Below, piece after piece: positions 16,198 through 25,188 of a stretch of DNA of 64,000 nucleotides. The notes under the pieces were generated by a model. The model searched no databases. It saw only the letters and a list, made by a program, of their open reading frames with translations, and had not been told where the DNA came from. Numbering within the stretch: the first letter of the stretch is position 1; the number at the start of each line of letters is the position of its first letter. This DNA is from Patulibacter defluvii. Lineage in GTDB: Bacteria; Actinomycetota; Thermoleophilia; Solirubrobacterales; Solirubrobacteraceae. Made by a program: the position numbers and the translations under genes. The stretch covers positions 1 through 64,000 of the forward strand of contig NZ_JAWZSQ010000018.1 of the NCBI RefSeq assembly GCF_034096925.1. The letters run 5' to 3'.

Positions 16198-17832
16198 ATG
16201 CACCAGATCAGCGGCCACGACCGCGCCGACGTGATCGTGATCGGCGCCGGCCACAACGGCCTGACCGCCGCCTGCTACCTGCAGAAGGCCGGCCGCGACG
16301 TGCTGGTGCTCGAGGCCTCGCCGACGGTCGGCGGGATGCTCGGCACCAACGCGCTCTTCCCCGGCGCGCCGGGGCACCTCCACAACGAGGGCGGGATCCA
16401 GGCCTCGCTGTTCCGGGCGACGACGATCGAGGCCGACCTCGACCTGCGCCGCTACGGCTTCGCGCAGCTCGACGCCGATCCGTACCACGTCCACCTGGAG
16501 CCGGAGGGCGCGTCGCTGGCCTTCTGGCGCGATCCGCGCCGGACCGCCGCCGAGATGGAGCGCTTCTCGCGCCGCGACGCCGCGGCGTTCCTCGAGTTCG
16601 CCGCCCTGCTCGACTCGGCGCTCGACCTGATGCTGCCGCTGCTGGTCGGCCACCCGACCCGGCCCGAGCCGCGGGTGCTGCTGCGCCAGCTGCCGGTGGC
16701 GGTCCGCCGCCGCAAGGACGTCGGCGCGCTGATCCGGTTCTTCGCCGGCGGCCACCGCGAGCTGATCGAGGAGCTGTTCGACCACCCGCTGGTGCGGGCG
16801 GCGATGGCCTCGATGCCGCCGTTCTGCTGGATGACCCAGGACGGCACCGGCTGGGCCCTGATCTACCTGGGGATCTGCCACCGGACCGGGTCGAGCCGCT
16901 TCGAGGGCGGCAGCGGTGCGCTGCCGCGGGCGCTCCACGCCTGCCTCGAGGACCACGGCGGCCGCGTCCGGACCTCGGCCCCGGTGGCGGAGATCGTCGT
17001 CCGCGGCGGGGGCGTCGCCGGCGTCCGGCTGGAGAGCGGCGAGCAGATCGACGCCGCGACGGTGATGGCGTCCTGCAGCCCGAAGAAGACGCTCAACGAG
17101 CTGCTGCCGGCGGGCTCGCTGCCGGAGCGGCTGGAGCGGCGGGCGGCCCAGATCCCGACCACCAGCACCGGCGCGGCGAACCTGAAGATCGACGTCGCCG
17201 TCTCCGGTCGGCTGTCGCTGCCGCGCCACGAGGCGTGGCGCGAGGACGGGCTGGACCTGCGGCGGCCGATCGTCAGCTGGCACAGCTACGAGGAGCACCT
17301 GGAGGCGTGGGACGACGCCGTCGCCGGCCGCTGGCCGCAGCGGATCCCCTTCATCGGGATCGCGCCGTCGGCGATCGACCCGAGCCAGGCCCCGGACGGG
17401 CAGGACACCTTCTGGCTCTGGTCGGGGATCGTGCCGTCGAAGCCGGACCAGCCGTGGGAGACGGTCCGCGACGAGATCGGCCGCCGGGTGCTGGCCGACG
17501 CCGCCGATTACTACGAGGGCCTCGACCGGCTGGAGATCGACCGCCGCGTGTTCTGCGCGCCGGACCTGGCCGAGCGGTTCAACGTGCCCGACGGCAACGT
17601 CTACCACGTCGATCCGTTCATGCTGCGGTTCGGCCCGCTGCGCCCGGCCCCGGGCCTCGGGTCCTACGACACGCCGGTTCCGGGGCTCTTCCTGACCGGC
17701 GCCGGCACCCATCCGACCGGCGGCATCAGCGGGATCCCGGGCCAGCAGGCGGCCAAGCGGCTGCTGCGGCTGCAGCGCCGCGGCGAGGGCGTCGGCTCGC
17801 GGGTCCGGGGGCGGGTCGCGGCCGGGCGCTGA
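16198..17832 (+). CDS. FAD/NAD(P)-dependent oxidoreductase, phytoene-desaturase-like
   Basis: About 544 aa. The ATG at 16198 is chosen because GAGGAGGA lies just upstream; a GTG at 16174 overlapping the previous stop is the alternative. The N-terminal dinucleotide-binding motif VIVIGAGHNGLTAACYLQKA and VLEASPTVGGMLGT mark the amine-oxidase/phytoene-desaturase superfamily. The C-terminal FAD motif is PVPGLFLTGAGTHPTGGISG. Members desaturate or isomerise polyenes and other hydrophobic compounds; the substrate is unknown. It ends the operon from 13148. The mce operon starts 264 bp later. Confidence 0.88.
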   Translation: MHQISGHDRADVIVIGAGHNGLTAACYLQKAGRDVLVLEASPTVGGMLGTNALFPGAPGHLHNEGGIQASLFRATTIEADLDLRRYGFAQLDADPYHVHLEPEGASLAFWRDPRRTAAEMERFSRRDAAAFLEFAALLDSALDLMLPLLVGHPTRPEPRVLLRQLPVAVRRRKDVGALIRFFAGGHRELIEELFDHPLVRAAMASMPPFCWMTQDGTGWALIYLGICHRTGSSRFEGGSGALPRALHACLEDHGGRVRTSAPVAEIVVRGGGVAGVRLESGEQIDAATVMASCSPKKTLNELLPAGSLPERLERRAAQIPTTSTGAANLKIDVAVSGRLSLPRHEAWREDGLDLRRPIVSWHSYEEHLEAWDDAVAGRWPQRIPFIGIAPSAIDPSQAPDGQDTFWLWSGIVPSKPDQPWETVRDEIGRRVLADAADYYEGLDRLEIDRRVFCAPDLAERFNVPDGNVYHVDPFMLRFGPLRPAPGLGSYDTPVPGLFLTGAGTHPTGGISGIPGQQAAKRLLRLQRRGEGVGSRVRGRVAAGR

Positions 17833-17963
17833 CCCACCGTCAACTGCCGGGAACGACAGCGCGTCCGGTCAGTCGATCGGGTGACGGTCGATCGGCGACG
17901 GCAGGCGGCCGGCAGGACGCCGGGAGCGCCGTCGATAGCCCAGTTTCCAAGCGATGTTCCCTG

Positions 17964-18057
17964 CGACTCCGGCCTCCCGCCGGAGTCGTCGTCGTACGCC
18001 GCCAACACCACCGGAAAAGAGCGCCCGTCCGGGGGTGTCGTAGCCCCCGAACGGGCG
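17964..18057 (+). other. Two strong hairpins in the leader of the mce operon
   Basis: CGACTCCGGC and GCCGGAGTCG (17964-17988) form a perfect 10-bp stem with a 5-nt loop. CGCCCGTCCGGGGG and CCCCCGAACGGGCG (18022-18057) form a 14-bp stem with one mismatch and an 8-nt loop. An outer GTACGCC (17994-18000) can also pair with GGCGTAC near 18054-18060, competing with the second stem. The 264-bp gap 17833-18095 holds no credible ORF. These could be an upstream terminator, an attenuator or a structured leader RNA. No known riboswitch consensus was recognised. Confidence 0.5.
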
Positions 18058-18095
18058 TACCGCCGGCGGCGGCCAGCTGGGAGGCTGCTCGCGCT

Positions 18096-18956
18096 GTGTC
18101 GAGCCCCGACGTCACCCCCGCCCGGCGCCCCCGCCGCCGTGTCGCGACCGCCCTGGTCGACACCTTCGCGGGGGGCTCGGCCTACGGCGCGATCCGCGAG
18201 GCCGGCGACATGGGCGCGCTCGGCGTGCGCGCCGTGCGGCTGGCGCTGACGCCGCCGTTCCCGTGGATCCGCGACGCGGTCAGCGAGGGCTCGCGGGCGA
18301 TCCGCCGCTGCCTGATCCCGCTCTCGCTCTCGGTCTCGGCGTTCATGATCGGGTTCGCGATCATCGTCTTCGGCAACCTGCTCGGCTCGCTGGGGGCGAC
18401 CGACCGCGAGGCCGGCGGCATGTGGGTCGCCTTCTCGCGCGAGGTCTGCGTCTGGATCACCACGATGATCTTCGCCGGGGTCGCCGGCAGCGCGATCACC
18501 GCCGACCTCGGCGCCCGCAAGATCCGCGAGGAGCTGGACGCGCTGGCCGTGCTCGGCGTCGACCGCTTCCGCTCGCTGGTGGTCCCGCGGGTCGTGGCGA
18601 TGACCCTCGGCGCGCCGATCCTCGGGATGCTCGCGCTGCTCGTCAGCCAGGCGGTCAACTTCGCCGTCGCGCCCGGCCACCTGGGGCTGACCGACGAGGT
18701 CTTCGCCGACAACCTGGTGCTCAACGTGCTGCCGCTCGACCTCTACGCGTCGATCGTCAAGTACCTGCTGATCGGCTTCTTCGTCGGCGTCGTCAGCTGC
18801 CAGAAGGGGCTCTCCTGCGACGGCGGCGCCGAGGGCGTCGGCCGGGCCGTGAACCAGACGGTGGTCGTCTGCTTCCTCGGCATCTGGATCATCAACAGCC
18901 TCTTCAACCTCGGCTACCTGACGATCTTCCCCGAGACCGCGATCCTGCGCGGCTGA
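18096..18956 (+). CDS. yrbEA: MlaE/YrbE-family ABC permease (Mce operon, first)
   Basis: A 286-aa permease subunit of an Mce lipid transporter. The GTG at 18096 is chosen; it is preceded by GGGAGG, though spaced 11 nt. MlaE-domain features include IFAGVAGSAITADLGARKIREELDALAVLGVD (cytoplasmic coupling helix with the E-x-D-A motif contacting the ATPase) and about five hydrophobic helices ending LGIWIINSLFNLGYLTIF. It should pair with the next gene to form the inner-membrane channel that receives lipid from the Mce proteins. First gene of the operon. Confidence 0.92.
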   Translation: MSSPDVTPARRPRRRVATALVDTFAGGSAYGAIREAGDMGALGVRAVRLALTPPFPWIRDAVSEGSRAIRRCLIPLSLSVSAFMIGFAIIVFGNLLGSLGATDREAGGMWVAFSREVCVWITTMIFAGVAGSAITADLGARKIREELDALAVLGVDRFRSLVVPRVVAMTLGAPILGMLALLVSQAVNFAVAPGHLGLTDEVFADNLVLNVLPLDLYASIVKYLLIGFFVGVVSCQKGLSCDGGAEGVGRAVNQTVVVCFLGIWIINSLFNLGYLTIFPETAILRG

Positions 18957-18960
18957 CCCG

Positions 18961-19785
18961 ATGGCGACGAGCGAGACCAGTCGACCAGCGGCCGAGCCGC
19001 CGCGCGAGGGGGCGATCGTCGCCGGCCTGCGCGAGGCGGGCGAGCTGACCGAGTTCTACGGCCGAGCGATGGTCGGGCTGCCGGGGACGCTCCGCTACAC
19101 GTCGGAGATCCTGCGCCAGACCGCGATCCTGATCCGCGGCACGACGGTGCTGATGTTCTTCCTCAGCGCCTTCCTCGGGATCAGCGTCGTCAACTTCGCG
19201 TTCTTCTTCCTGCGCTCGATCGGGGCCTCGGACTTCACCGGCGCGGCGACCGGGTTCGCCAACCCGCTGCTCGGCGCGACGCTGATGTTCGGCTACGTCT
19301 TCACCGCCAAGGTCTGCTGCGGGATGGTCGCCGAGCTGGGCGCGATGAAGATCCAGCAGGAGATCGACGCCCTCGACTCGACCGGCGTCGACCCGATGCG
19401 CTACGTGGTCGGCACCCGGCTGCTGGCCGTGCTGCTCTACATCCCGATCGGCGGCACGGTCGCGCTGCTGGGGGCCACGGCCGGCTCCTACTTCGTCGGC
19501 GTGATCGTGCTCCAGGGGATCGGGTCGGAGGCGTTCCTGCAGGTCAACTGGGCGGTCCAGCCGCTCCAGGTCCAGATCAACTCGCTGATCACCCAGGGCG
19601 CGATCGCGATGGTGACGTCGGTCGTGGCCTGCTTCTACGGGCTGCGAACGACCGGCGGCCCGGCCGCGGTCGGCGACTCGGTCGCCCGCTCGCTGATCGC
19701 GAACCTCGTCCTCGTCCACCTGATCGCCGGCTTCCTGGTGGTCTTCTTCTACGGCACCGAGCTCCTGATGCCGATCGGCGGCTGA
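18961..19785 (+). CDS. yrbEB: MlaE/YrbE-family ABC permease (Mce operon, second)
   Basis: A 274-aa second permease, starting 4 nt after the first ends. It has the MlaE signature KVCCGMVAELGAMKIQQEIDALDSTGVDPM, hydrophobic segments such as TVLMFFLSAFLGISVVNFAF, and a C-terminal AGFLVVFFYGTELLM. The E-x-D-A coupling helix is intact (QQEIDALDS). With the first permease it forms the heterodimeric channel of a type-I Mce system. Confidence 0.93.
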   Translation: MATSETSRPAAEPPREGAIVAGLREAGELTEFYGRAMVGLPGTLRYTSEILRQTAILIRGTTVLMFFLSAFLGISVVNFAFFFLRSIGASDFTGAATGFANPLLGATLMFGYVFTAKVCCGMVAELGAMKIQQEIDALDSTGVDPMRYVVGTRLLAVLLYIPIGGTVALLGATAGSYFVGVIVLQGIGSEAFLQVNWAVQPLQVQINSLITQGAIAMVTSVVACFYGLRTTGGPAAVGDSVARSLIANLVLVHLIAGFLVVFFYGTELLMPIGG

Positions 19786-19788
19786 GGC

Positions 19789-21159
19789 GTGCCCGTCCGC
19801 CGCGTCCGCCGGATCGCCACCGGCGCCCTCCTGCTCGCGGTGCTCGCCGTGCTGGTCGCGCTGCGGCTCGACCGCGACGAGCCGCGCAACACGCTCTGGG
19901 TGACCGTCCCCGACGCGACCAACGCGATCGCCGGCCAGGAGATCCGCGCCGCCGGCCGCCGGGTCGGGCGGATCGCGTCGGCCGACCCGGTCCGCGGCGG
20001 CCGCGCCGTCCGGCTGCGGCTGCAGATCGAGGACGAGGCGTGGCCGATCGCGGCCGGCTCGCGGATCGACCTCCGCTGGGGCGGGACGATCTCGATCGTC
20101 AACCGCTACCTGGCCCTGACCCGCGCCCGCGGCGGTCGTCCGCTGCCGCAGGGCGGCAGCTTCCCGGCCCGCGACTTCCACGTCCCGGTCGAGCTCGACC
20201 AGCTGGTGGCCAGCTTCCCGGCCGGCGTCCGCCGCGACCTGAAGCAGTTCCTCGACGAGGGCGGCACGACCGCGGCCAAGGGCCAGGAGGGCCTGAAGCG
20301 CTCGCTCGACCGCGCGCCGGCCGCCGTCGACCGGGTGGCGGGGCTGATGGAGGACCTCGACCGCGACCCGTCGGGGCTGCGGACGCTGATCCGGACCACC
20401 GACGGGGTCGTCGACGCGGTCCACCGCGCCGATCCCGGGATCGAGCGGCTGGTCAGCGGCGCCGCCACCACCCTCGACGCGCTCGGCGACGAGGCCAGCG
20501 ACCTGGAGCGGACGCTGGCGCGGATGCCGGCGACGCTGGCCGGCGCCCGCGGCACGCTCGGCCGCGCCGACGCGACGCTGCGCGCCGCGGTGGCCGTGAC
20601 CGACCGGATCGCCCCCGGCGTCAGCGAGGTCCGCCGGATCACGCGGCCGCTCGACCGCGTGCTCGGCACCGTCGCCGACGTCGGGCCGGACGTGCGCCGG
20701 ACGGTCGCGACGCTGCGGACCGCGGCCCCCGACCTGACCGGGCTGCTGGACCGCGGGCGCGCGCTGCTGCCGCAGGTCGAGTCGATCGGTCGTCAGGCGG
20801 TCAGGCAGCTGCGCTGCATCCGGCCGTACACGCCCGACATCGTCGCCTTCTTCACCAACTGGGGCGGGTTCCTGGCCAACTCCGACGGCAAGGACAAGTA
20901 CCTGCGGGCGACGGTCCAGAACCTGCTGCCGGCGGAGACGAACATCGACACCCGCGACTCGGCGCAGGCGGCCGAGATGCACCCGGGCCTGGCCTACGCC
21001 TTCCCGCAGCCGCCGGGGCTCAGCGCCGACCAGCCGTGGTTCCTGCCCGAGTGCGGGATCGGCCCCGAGGTGATGGATCCGAAGAAGGACCCCGAGTCGC
21101 GGCTGCGCAACCCGCTCTCGAACCTGCAGAACGTCCCCGACATGCGGTCCGGCCGATGA
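19789..21159 (+). CDS. mceA: Mce family protein (MlaD domain), first of six
   Basis: A 456-aa protein with an N-terminal membrane anchor (IATGALLLAVLAVLVALRL), an MlaD domain at about residues 38-115 (AGQEIRAAGRRVGRIASADP, LRLQIEDEAWPI) and a long alpha-helical region. Near the end is a Cys-containing LRCIRPYTPDIVAFFTNWGG motif typical of actinobacterial Mce C-termini. Six such subunits are expected to form a hexameric tunnel across the periplasm-like space. It starts at a GTG 4 nt after the permease and its stop overlaps the next ATG. Confidence 0.92.
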   Translation: MPVRRVRRIATGALLLAVLAVLVALRLDRDEPRNTLWVTVPDATNAIAGQEIRAAGRRVGRIASADPVRGGRAVRLRLQIEDEAWPIAAGSRIDLRWGGTISIVNRYLALTRARGGRPLPQGGSFPARDFHVPVELDQLVASFPAGVRRDLKQFLDEGGTTAAKGQEGLKRSLDRAPAAVDRVAGLMEDLDRDPSGLRTLIRTTDGVVDAVHRADPGIERLVSGAATTLDALGDEASDLERTLARMPATLAGARGTLGRADATLRAAVAVTDRIAPGVSEVRRITRPLDRVLGTVADVGPDVRRTVATLRTAAPDLTGLLDRGRALLPQVESIGRQAVRQLRCIRPYTPDIVAFFTNWGGFLANSDGKDKYLRATVQNLLPAETNIDTRDSAQAAEMHPGLAYAFPQPPGLSADQPWFLPECGIGPEVMDPKKDPESRLRNPLSNLQNVPDMRSGR

Positions 21160-22484
21160 GGCGCGCGCGGCTGATCGCGGTCTCGGTGGTGCTGCTGGCG
21201 CTGGTCGCGGCCGTCGCCGCGGTGGCCAGCGGCGGCGACGGCGACGACGGCGGCTACCGGCTGCGGCTGCCGCTGGAGAACGCCGCCGGCCTCCGCGACG
21301 GCTCGCAGGTGGTCAGCGGCGGCGTCCCGGTCGGGACGGTCGCCCTGAAGCTCGGCCGCGACGACCGGGTCGAGGCCGAGCTGCGGCTGGAGCGGCGCGC
21401 GGCGCCGGTGGCCAAGGACGTCCAGGTGGCGATCGCCGCCGTCAACCTGCTGGGCCAGAAGCGGGTCGAGCTGCTGCGCGGCGACGGGGGAGACCCGGCG
21501 CCGTCCGGCTACGTGGTGCCGGCCCGCAACATCGCCGTCTCGACCGACCTCGACCAGGTGCTGGCGACCCTCGACGACGACACCCGCACGCGGCTGTCGG
21601 TGCTGATCAACGAGGCCGGCGCGGCGCTCGGCGGCCGCCGCGAGGCGTTCAGCCAGGTGATCGGGGAGCTGCCCGGATCGCTGGTCAGCGCCAAGCGCCT
21701 GCTCGGCGAGCTGGTCGGCGACAACCGAGTCCTGGCCGACCTGGTCACCCGCAGCGACCGGGTGGTCGGGGCGCTGGCCGGCGAGCGCCAGGCGCTCTCG
21801 CGGGTGGTCGACGTCGCCGGTCGCGCCGCCGAATCGGTCGAGCAGCGGCGGGCGGGGCTCCAGCGGTCGCTGGCCGCGGCCCCGGCGACCCTCGACCAGC
21901 TGCGCCGGTTCCTGGCCGAGCTGCGCGCGACGACCGGTCCGCTCGGCCCGGCCGCGCGCGACATCACCGCCGTCGCGCCCGACCTGCAGGCGACCCTCGA
22001 CCGGGTCGAGGGCTTCCGGCGGTCGGCCGACCCGGCGCTCCGCCGCGCCCGCGAGGTCGCTCCCGACCTGACCCGGCTCGGCGACCGCGCGACGCCGGTG
22101 CTGACGCGGGCGATGCCGACCCTGAAGTCGCTGGCGACCGTCTCGGCCGCGCTGACCCCGGTCAGCGACACGCTGCTCCACAGCGCCAACAACCTGGTCG
22201 CGACGGTCGAGAACTGGGCCCGCGCGATCCAGTTCCGCGACGGCCTGTCGCACGTCTTCCGCGGCGAGGCGTCGGTCACGCTCAACACCCTCACCAGCGT
22301 CCTCGACCGCTTCGGCGCGCTGGCGGCCAAGCAGACCGGCGGCAGCACCGCGGTGCCGCTCGACCAGGAGCTGCCGGCCGACGAACGCGCCCGGGGCCGC
22401 GACCGCCGCGGCGCCCGCGCCGACGATCGCGCGACCGCGCTGCGCGCCGCGACCCGCGGGCTGGAGGCCCTGCTCGGACCATGA
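21156..22484 (+). CDS. mceB: Mce family protein, second of six
   Basis: A 442-aa protein from the ATG at 21156 (ATGA overlap). Anchor: RLIAVSVVLLALVAAVAAVA. The MlaD domain spans about residues 33-110 (LPLENAAGLRDGSQVVSGGV, LLGQKRVELLRGDGG). The helical region that follows ends in an Arg/Asp-rich tail (DERARGRDRRGARADDRATA) instead of the Cys motif found in several siblings. It overlaps the next gene by 4 nt. A structural subunit of the Mce tunnel. Confidence 0.9.
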   Translation: MRRARLIAVSVVLLALVAAVAAVASGGDGDDGGYRLRLPLENAAGLRDGSQVVSGGVPVGTVALKLGRDDRVEAELRLERRAAPVAKDVQVAIAAVNLLGQKRVELLRGDGGDPAPSGYVVPARNIAVSTDLDQVLATLDDDTRTRLSVLINEAGAALGGRREAFSQVIGELPGSLVSAKRLLGELVGDNRVLADLVTRSDRVVGALAGERQALSRVVDVAGRAAESVEQRRAGLQRSLAAAPATLDQLRRFLAELRATTGPLGPAARDITAVAPDLQATLDRVEGFRRSADPALRRAREVAPDLTRLGDRATPVLTRAMPTLKSLATVSAALTPVSDTLLHSANNLVATVENWARAIQFRDGLSHVFRGEASVTLNTLTSVLDRFGALAAKQTGGSTAVPLDQELPADERARGRDRRGARADDRATALRAATRGLEALLGP

Positions 22485-23839
22485 CCCGCCGCCCGACCCC
22501 GACCCCGACCGCGACCGGCCGCCGGCGTCCGCCCCGTCGCCGCAACCCGGACGCGCCCCACCGCGTGCTGCTGCGCGGCGGGCTGGTGCTGGCGGTCGCC
22601 GGCGTCCTGGCCTGGATCGCCCTCAGCGCCTACTCCGGCGTCCCCGGTCGCTCCTACACCCGGATCTACGTCACCGCGCCCCAGATCGGCAACCTGCTGC
22701 CGCACGACGCGGTCCGGATCGCCGGCGTCCGCGTCGGCCAGGTCCAGCGGCGCGAGGCGACCGCCGACGGCGGCGCCCGGCTCGAGCTGCAGCTGGAGGA
22801 CGGGATCCGGCTGCCCGCCGACAGCGGCGTCCGGATCCGCGCCAACGGCCTGCTCGGCGCCCGCTACGTCCAGCTGCTGCCGGGCCGCAGCGCGCGGATG
22901 CTGCGGGCCGACGCCACGATCCGCGGCGGCGACGACACGATCACCTACGGCGTCCCCGAGGCGCTCGACAGCTTCGACCGCGAGACCCGCGGCGCGCTCG
23001 GCACCAGCGTCCGCGAGCTCGGCCGCGGCCTGGCCGGTCGCGGCCGCGACGTCCACCGGATGCTGCCGGTCTTCGGCCACGCCCAGCCCGGGTTCCAGGC
23101 GATGGTGCGGACCGTGCTGGAGCGCCCCGGCGCCGTCGCGCGGCTGCTGCCGTCGCTCGACCGGACGATGGTCCCGCTCGACGACGCCCGCGCCGACCTG
23201 ACCGGCCTGCTGCGGCCGGCGGCCGACGCGCTCGCCCCGCTCGTCGACCGCCGCGACGCGCTCCAGCGGACGCTCGACCAGGCGCCGGCCGCGCTCGTCG
23301 CCGCCACCGACGGGCTCCGCCGCGGCACCCGCCTGGTCGCCGCCGCCCGGCGGCTGACCGTCGCCGCGCACGGCACCCTGCCGGCCGCCCCGCGCGCCCT
23401 GCGGGCCACCACCGCGCTGCTGCGCGAGAGCCCGCGGCCGCTGCGGCGGGCCGCCGCGCTGCTCGACGCGGCCAAGCCGGCGGTGCCCGCCGCGACCGGG
23501 GTCACGACCGCGCTCTCGCCGCTGCTGCCGCGGCTCGACGGGGCGCTCGGCGACGCGCTGCCGATGGTCCGGCGGATCGGCCGCTACGGCTGCGACATCG
23601 TCAACCTCGGGATCGTCTTCCGCAGCATGACCGGCTTCGGCGGCCTCGGGCAGGGCCCGGCCGGCCCGCCGATGGCCTTCCGGCTGCAGGCGATCGTCTC
23701 GCCGGGGAGCGAGTCGATCGGGGTCACCGATCCGACCGGCTTCCTGATCAAGGACGGCTACCCGAAGCCGTGCCAGTACCTGGGCGGCAGCTACCCGGCG
23801 ATCAGCGTCCACGGCCTGCTGCGGAGCAAAGCGCGATGA
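22481..23839 (+). CDS. mceC: Mce family protein, third of six
   Basis: A 452-aa protein from the ATG at 22481. It has an unusually long basic N-terminus (about 30 residues rich in Thr, Pro and Arg) before the anchor VLLRGGLVLAVAGVLAWIAL. The MlaD domain reads IGNLLPHDAVRIAGVRVGQV and NGLLGARYVQLLPG. The C-terminus contains GRYGCDIVNLGIVFRSMTGFGG, with the conserved late Cys. Tunnel-forming subunit; stop and start overlap both neighbours. Confidence 0.9.
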   Translation: MTRRPTPTPTATGRRRPPRRRNPDAPHRVLLRGGLVLAVAGVLAWIALSAYSGVPGRSYTRIYVTAPQIGNLLPHDAVRIAGVRVGQVQRREATADGGARLELQLEDGIRLPADSGVRIRANGLLGARYVQLLPGRSARMLRADATIRGGDDTITYGVPEALDSFDRETRGALGTSVRELGRGLAGRGRDVHRMLPVFGHAQPGFQAMVRTVLERPGAVARLLPSLDRTMVPLDDARADLTGLLRPAADALAPLVDRRDALQRTLDQAPAALVAATDGLRRGTRLVAAARRLTVAAHGTLPAAPRALRATTALLRESPRPLRRAAALLDAAKPAVPAATGVTTALSPLLPRLDGALGDALPMVRRIGRYGCDIVNLGIVFRSMTGFGGLGQGPAGPPMAFRLQAIVSPGSESIGVTDPTGFLIKDGYPKPCQYLGGSYPAISVHGLLRSKAR

Positions 23840-25188
23840 CCGTCCTCCGCCGCAACCGCACCGTCGCGCTCGGCGCGGCCACGATCGGGATCGTCGCGCT
23901 GCTCCTGCTGCTGGCCTTCTCCGGCACCCTCAACCGGCTCCAGCAGGGCGGCGGGCGGACGACGATCCGGGTCCAGCTGGCCGACGCCCAGCAGCTGCGG
24001 GCCGGCGACAAGGTCCGGATCCAGGGCGTCGACGTCGGCCGCGTCGAGCGGATCGAGCGCGACCGCGGCGCCCGCACGGCGACCGCCTCGCTGGCGCTCG
24101 ACGACGACGCGGGACCGATCTACGGCGACGCCAGCGTGGCGATCCGCTTCCGGACCCTGCTCGGGGCGGCGTTCTTCGTCGACCTCGACCGCGGCCGCGC
24201 CACCGCCGGCCCGCTGGGGTCGCGCGGGATCCCCGCCTCGCGCAGCAGCAACCAGGTCGAGCTGGAGCAGATCACCTCGATCGTCCAGGGCGACGCGCGC
24301 CGCGGGCTCCAGACCCTCGCCGGCGAGCTGGCCACGACCTTCACCGACACCGATTCGCCCGGTCGCGCGGTCGACGCGCTGGCCGACGTCGCGCCCGACG
24401 TCCGCCGCGGGATCGGCGCGCTGCGCGGGCTCGAGCCCGGGCGCGACGTGCCGGAGCTGGTCCGCAACGCCGAGCGCGCGATGCGGGCCCTGAACCAGTC
24501 GTCGGAGCAGCTGCGGACGCTGGTCGCGGCCGGCGCCCGCACGCTGGAGACCGTCGCCGGCCGCCAGGCCGACCTGCGCGCGACCCTCGACCGGGCCCCG
24601 CGGACGCTCGCCGACACCGACCGGACGCTGGTCCGGCTCGACGGCACGCTGCGGACCGCCAATCCGCTGCTCGACGAGCTCCGGGTCGGCGCCGGCGACG
24701 TCGCCCCGACGGTCCGGGCGCTGCGGCCGACCGTCGTCCGCGCCGACCGGCTGGTCCACCGCGCGGTGCCGCTGGTGCGGGCGCTGCGGCCGGCCTCGAC
24801 CGCGCTCGCCCACACCGCCCGCGACGGCGTGCCGCTGCTGAACGACCTCCAGCCGAGCGTCGACCGGCTCGACCGCACGATCCTGCCCTACCTCGACGAG
24901 GTCGATCCCGAGACCCAGCACAGCACCGCCCAGATGATCGGCCCGACCTTCGTCGGCGTCGGCTCGGGCGCCGCCGGGCAGGAGGACGGCAACGGGCGCT
25001 TCATCCGCTTCCCGCTGACGACCGGGAACAACTTCCTCTACCTGCCGTGCCAGCTGATGATCAACGACCCGTCGGCGAAGAAGCTGCTGGAGTGCCAGTC
25101 GCTGGAGGGGCTGCTCAACCAGGTCCTCTCCTACGACCCGACCAAGCCGCCGGCCGGCTCGTCGGAGAATCCGGGGCCGGGCCGATGA
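23836..25188 (+). CDS. mceD: Mce family protein, fourth of six
   Basis: A 450-aa protein from the ATG at 23836 (overlap with the previous stop). Anchor: VALGAATIGIVALLLLLAFS. The MlaD domain reads DAQQLRAGDKVRIQGVDVGRV and FRTLLGAAFFVDLDRGR. The long helical region ends with LPCQLMINDPSAKKLLECQS (two Cys) and a Pro/Gly-rich tail. Subunit of the Mce tunnel. Confidence 0.9.
   Translation: MTVLRRNRTVALGAATIGIVALLLLLAFSGTLNRLQQGGGRTTIRVQLADAQQLRAGDKVRIQGVDVGRVERIERDRGARTATASLALDDDAGPIYGDASVAIRFRTLLGAAFFVDLDRGRATAGPLGSRGIPASRSSNQVELEQITSIVQGDARRGLQTLAGELATTFTDTDSPGRAVDALADVAPDVRRGIGALRGLEPGRDVPELVRNAERAMRALNQSSEQLRTLVAAGARTLETVAGRQADLRATLDRAPRTLADTDRTLVRLDGTLRTANPLLDELRVGAGDVAPTVRALRPTVVRADRLVHRAVPLVRALRPASTALAHTARDGVPLLNDLQPSVDRLDRTILPYLDEVDPETQHSTAQMIGPTFVGVGSGAAGQEDGNGRFIRFPLTTGNNFLYLPCQLMINDPSAKKLLECQSLEGLLNQVLSYDPTKPPAGSSENPGPGR

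Noticed and set aside
17862..17871. CGTCCGGTCA upstream of the mce operon as a regulon operator
   Set aside because: It mismatches the consensus at two core positions and the downstream TGT is missing; too weak to list as a site.
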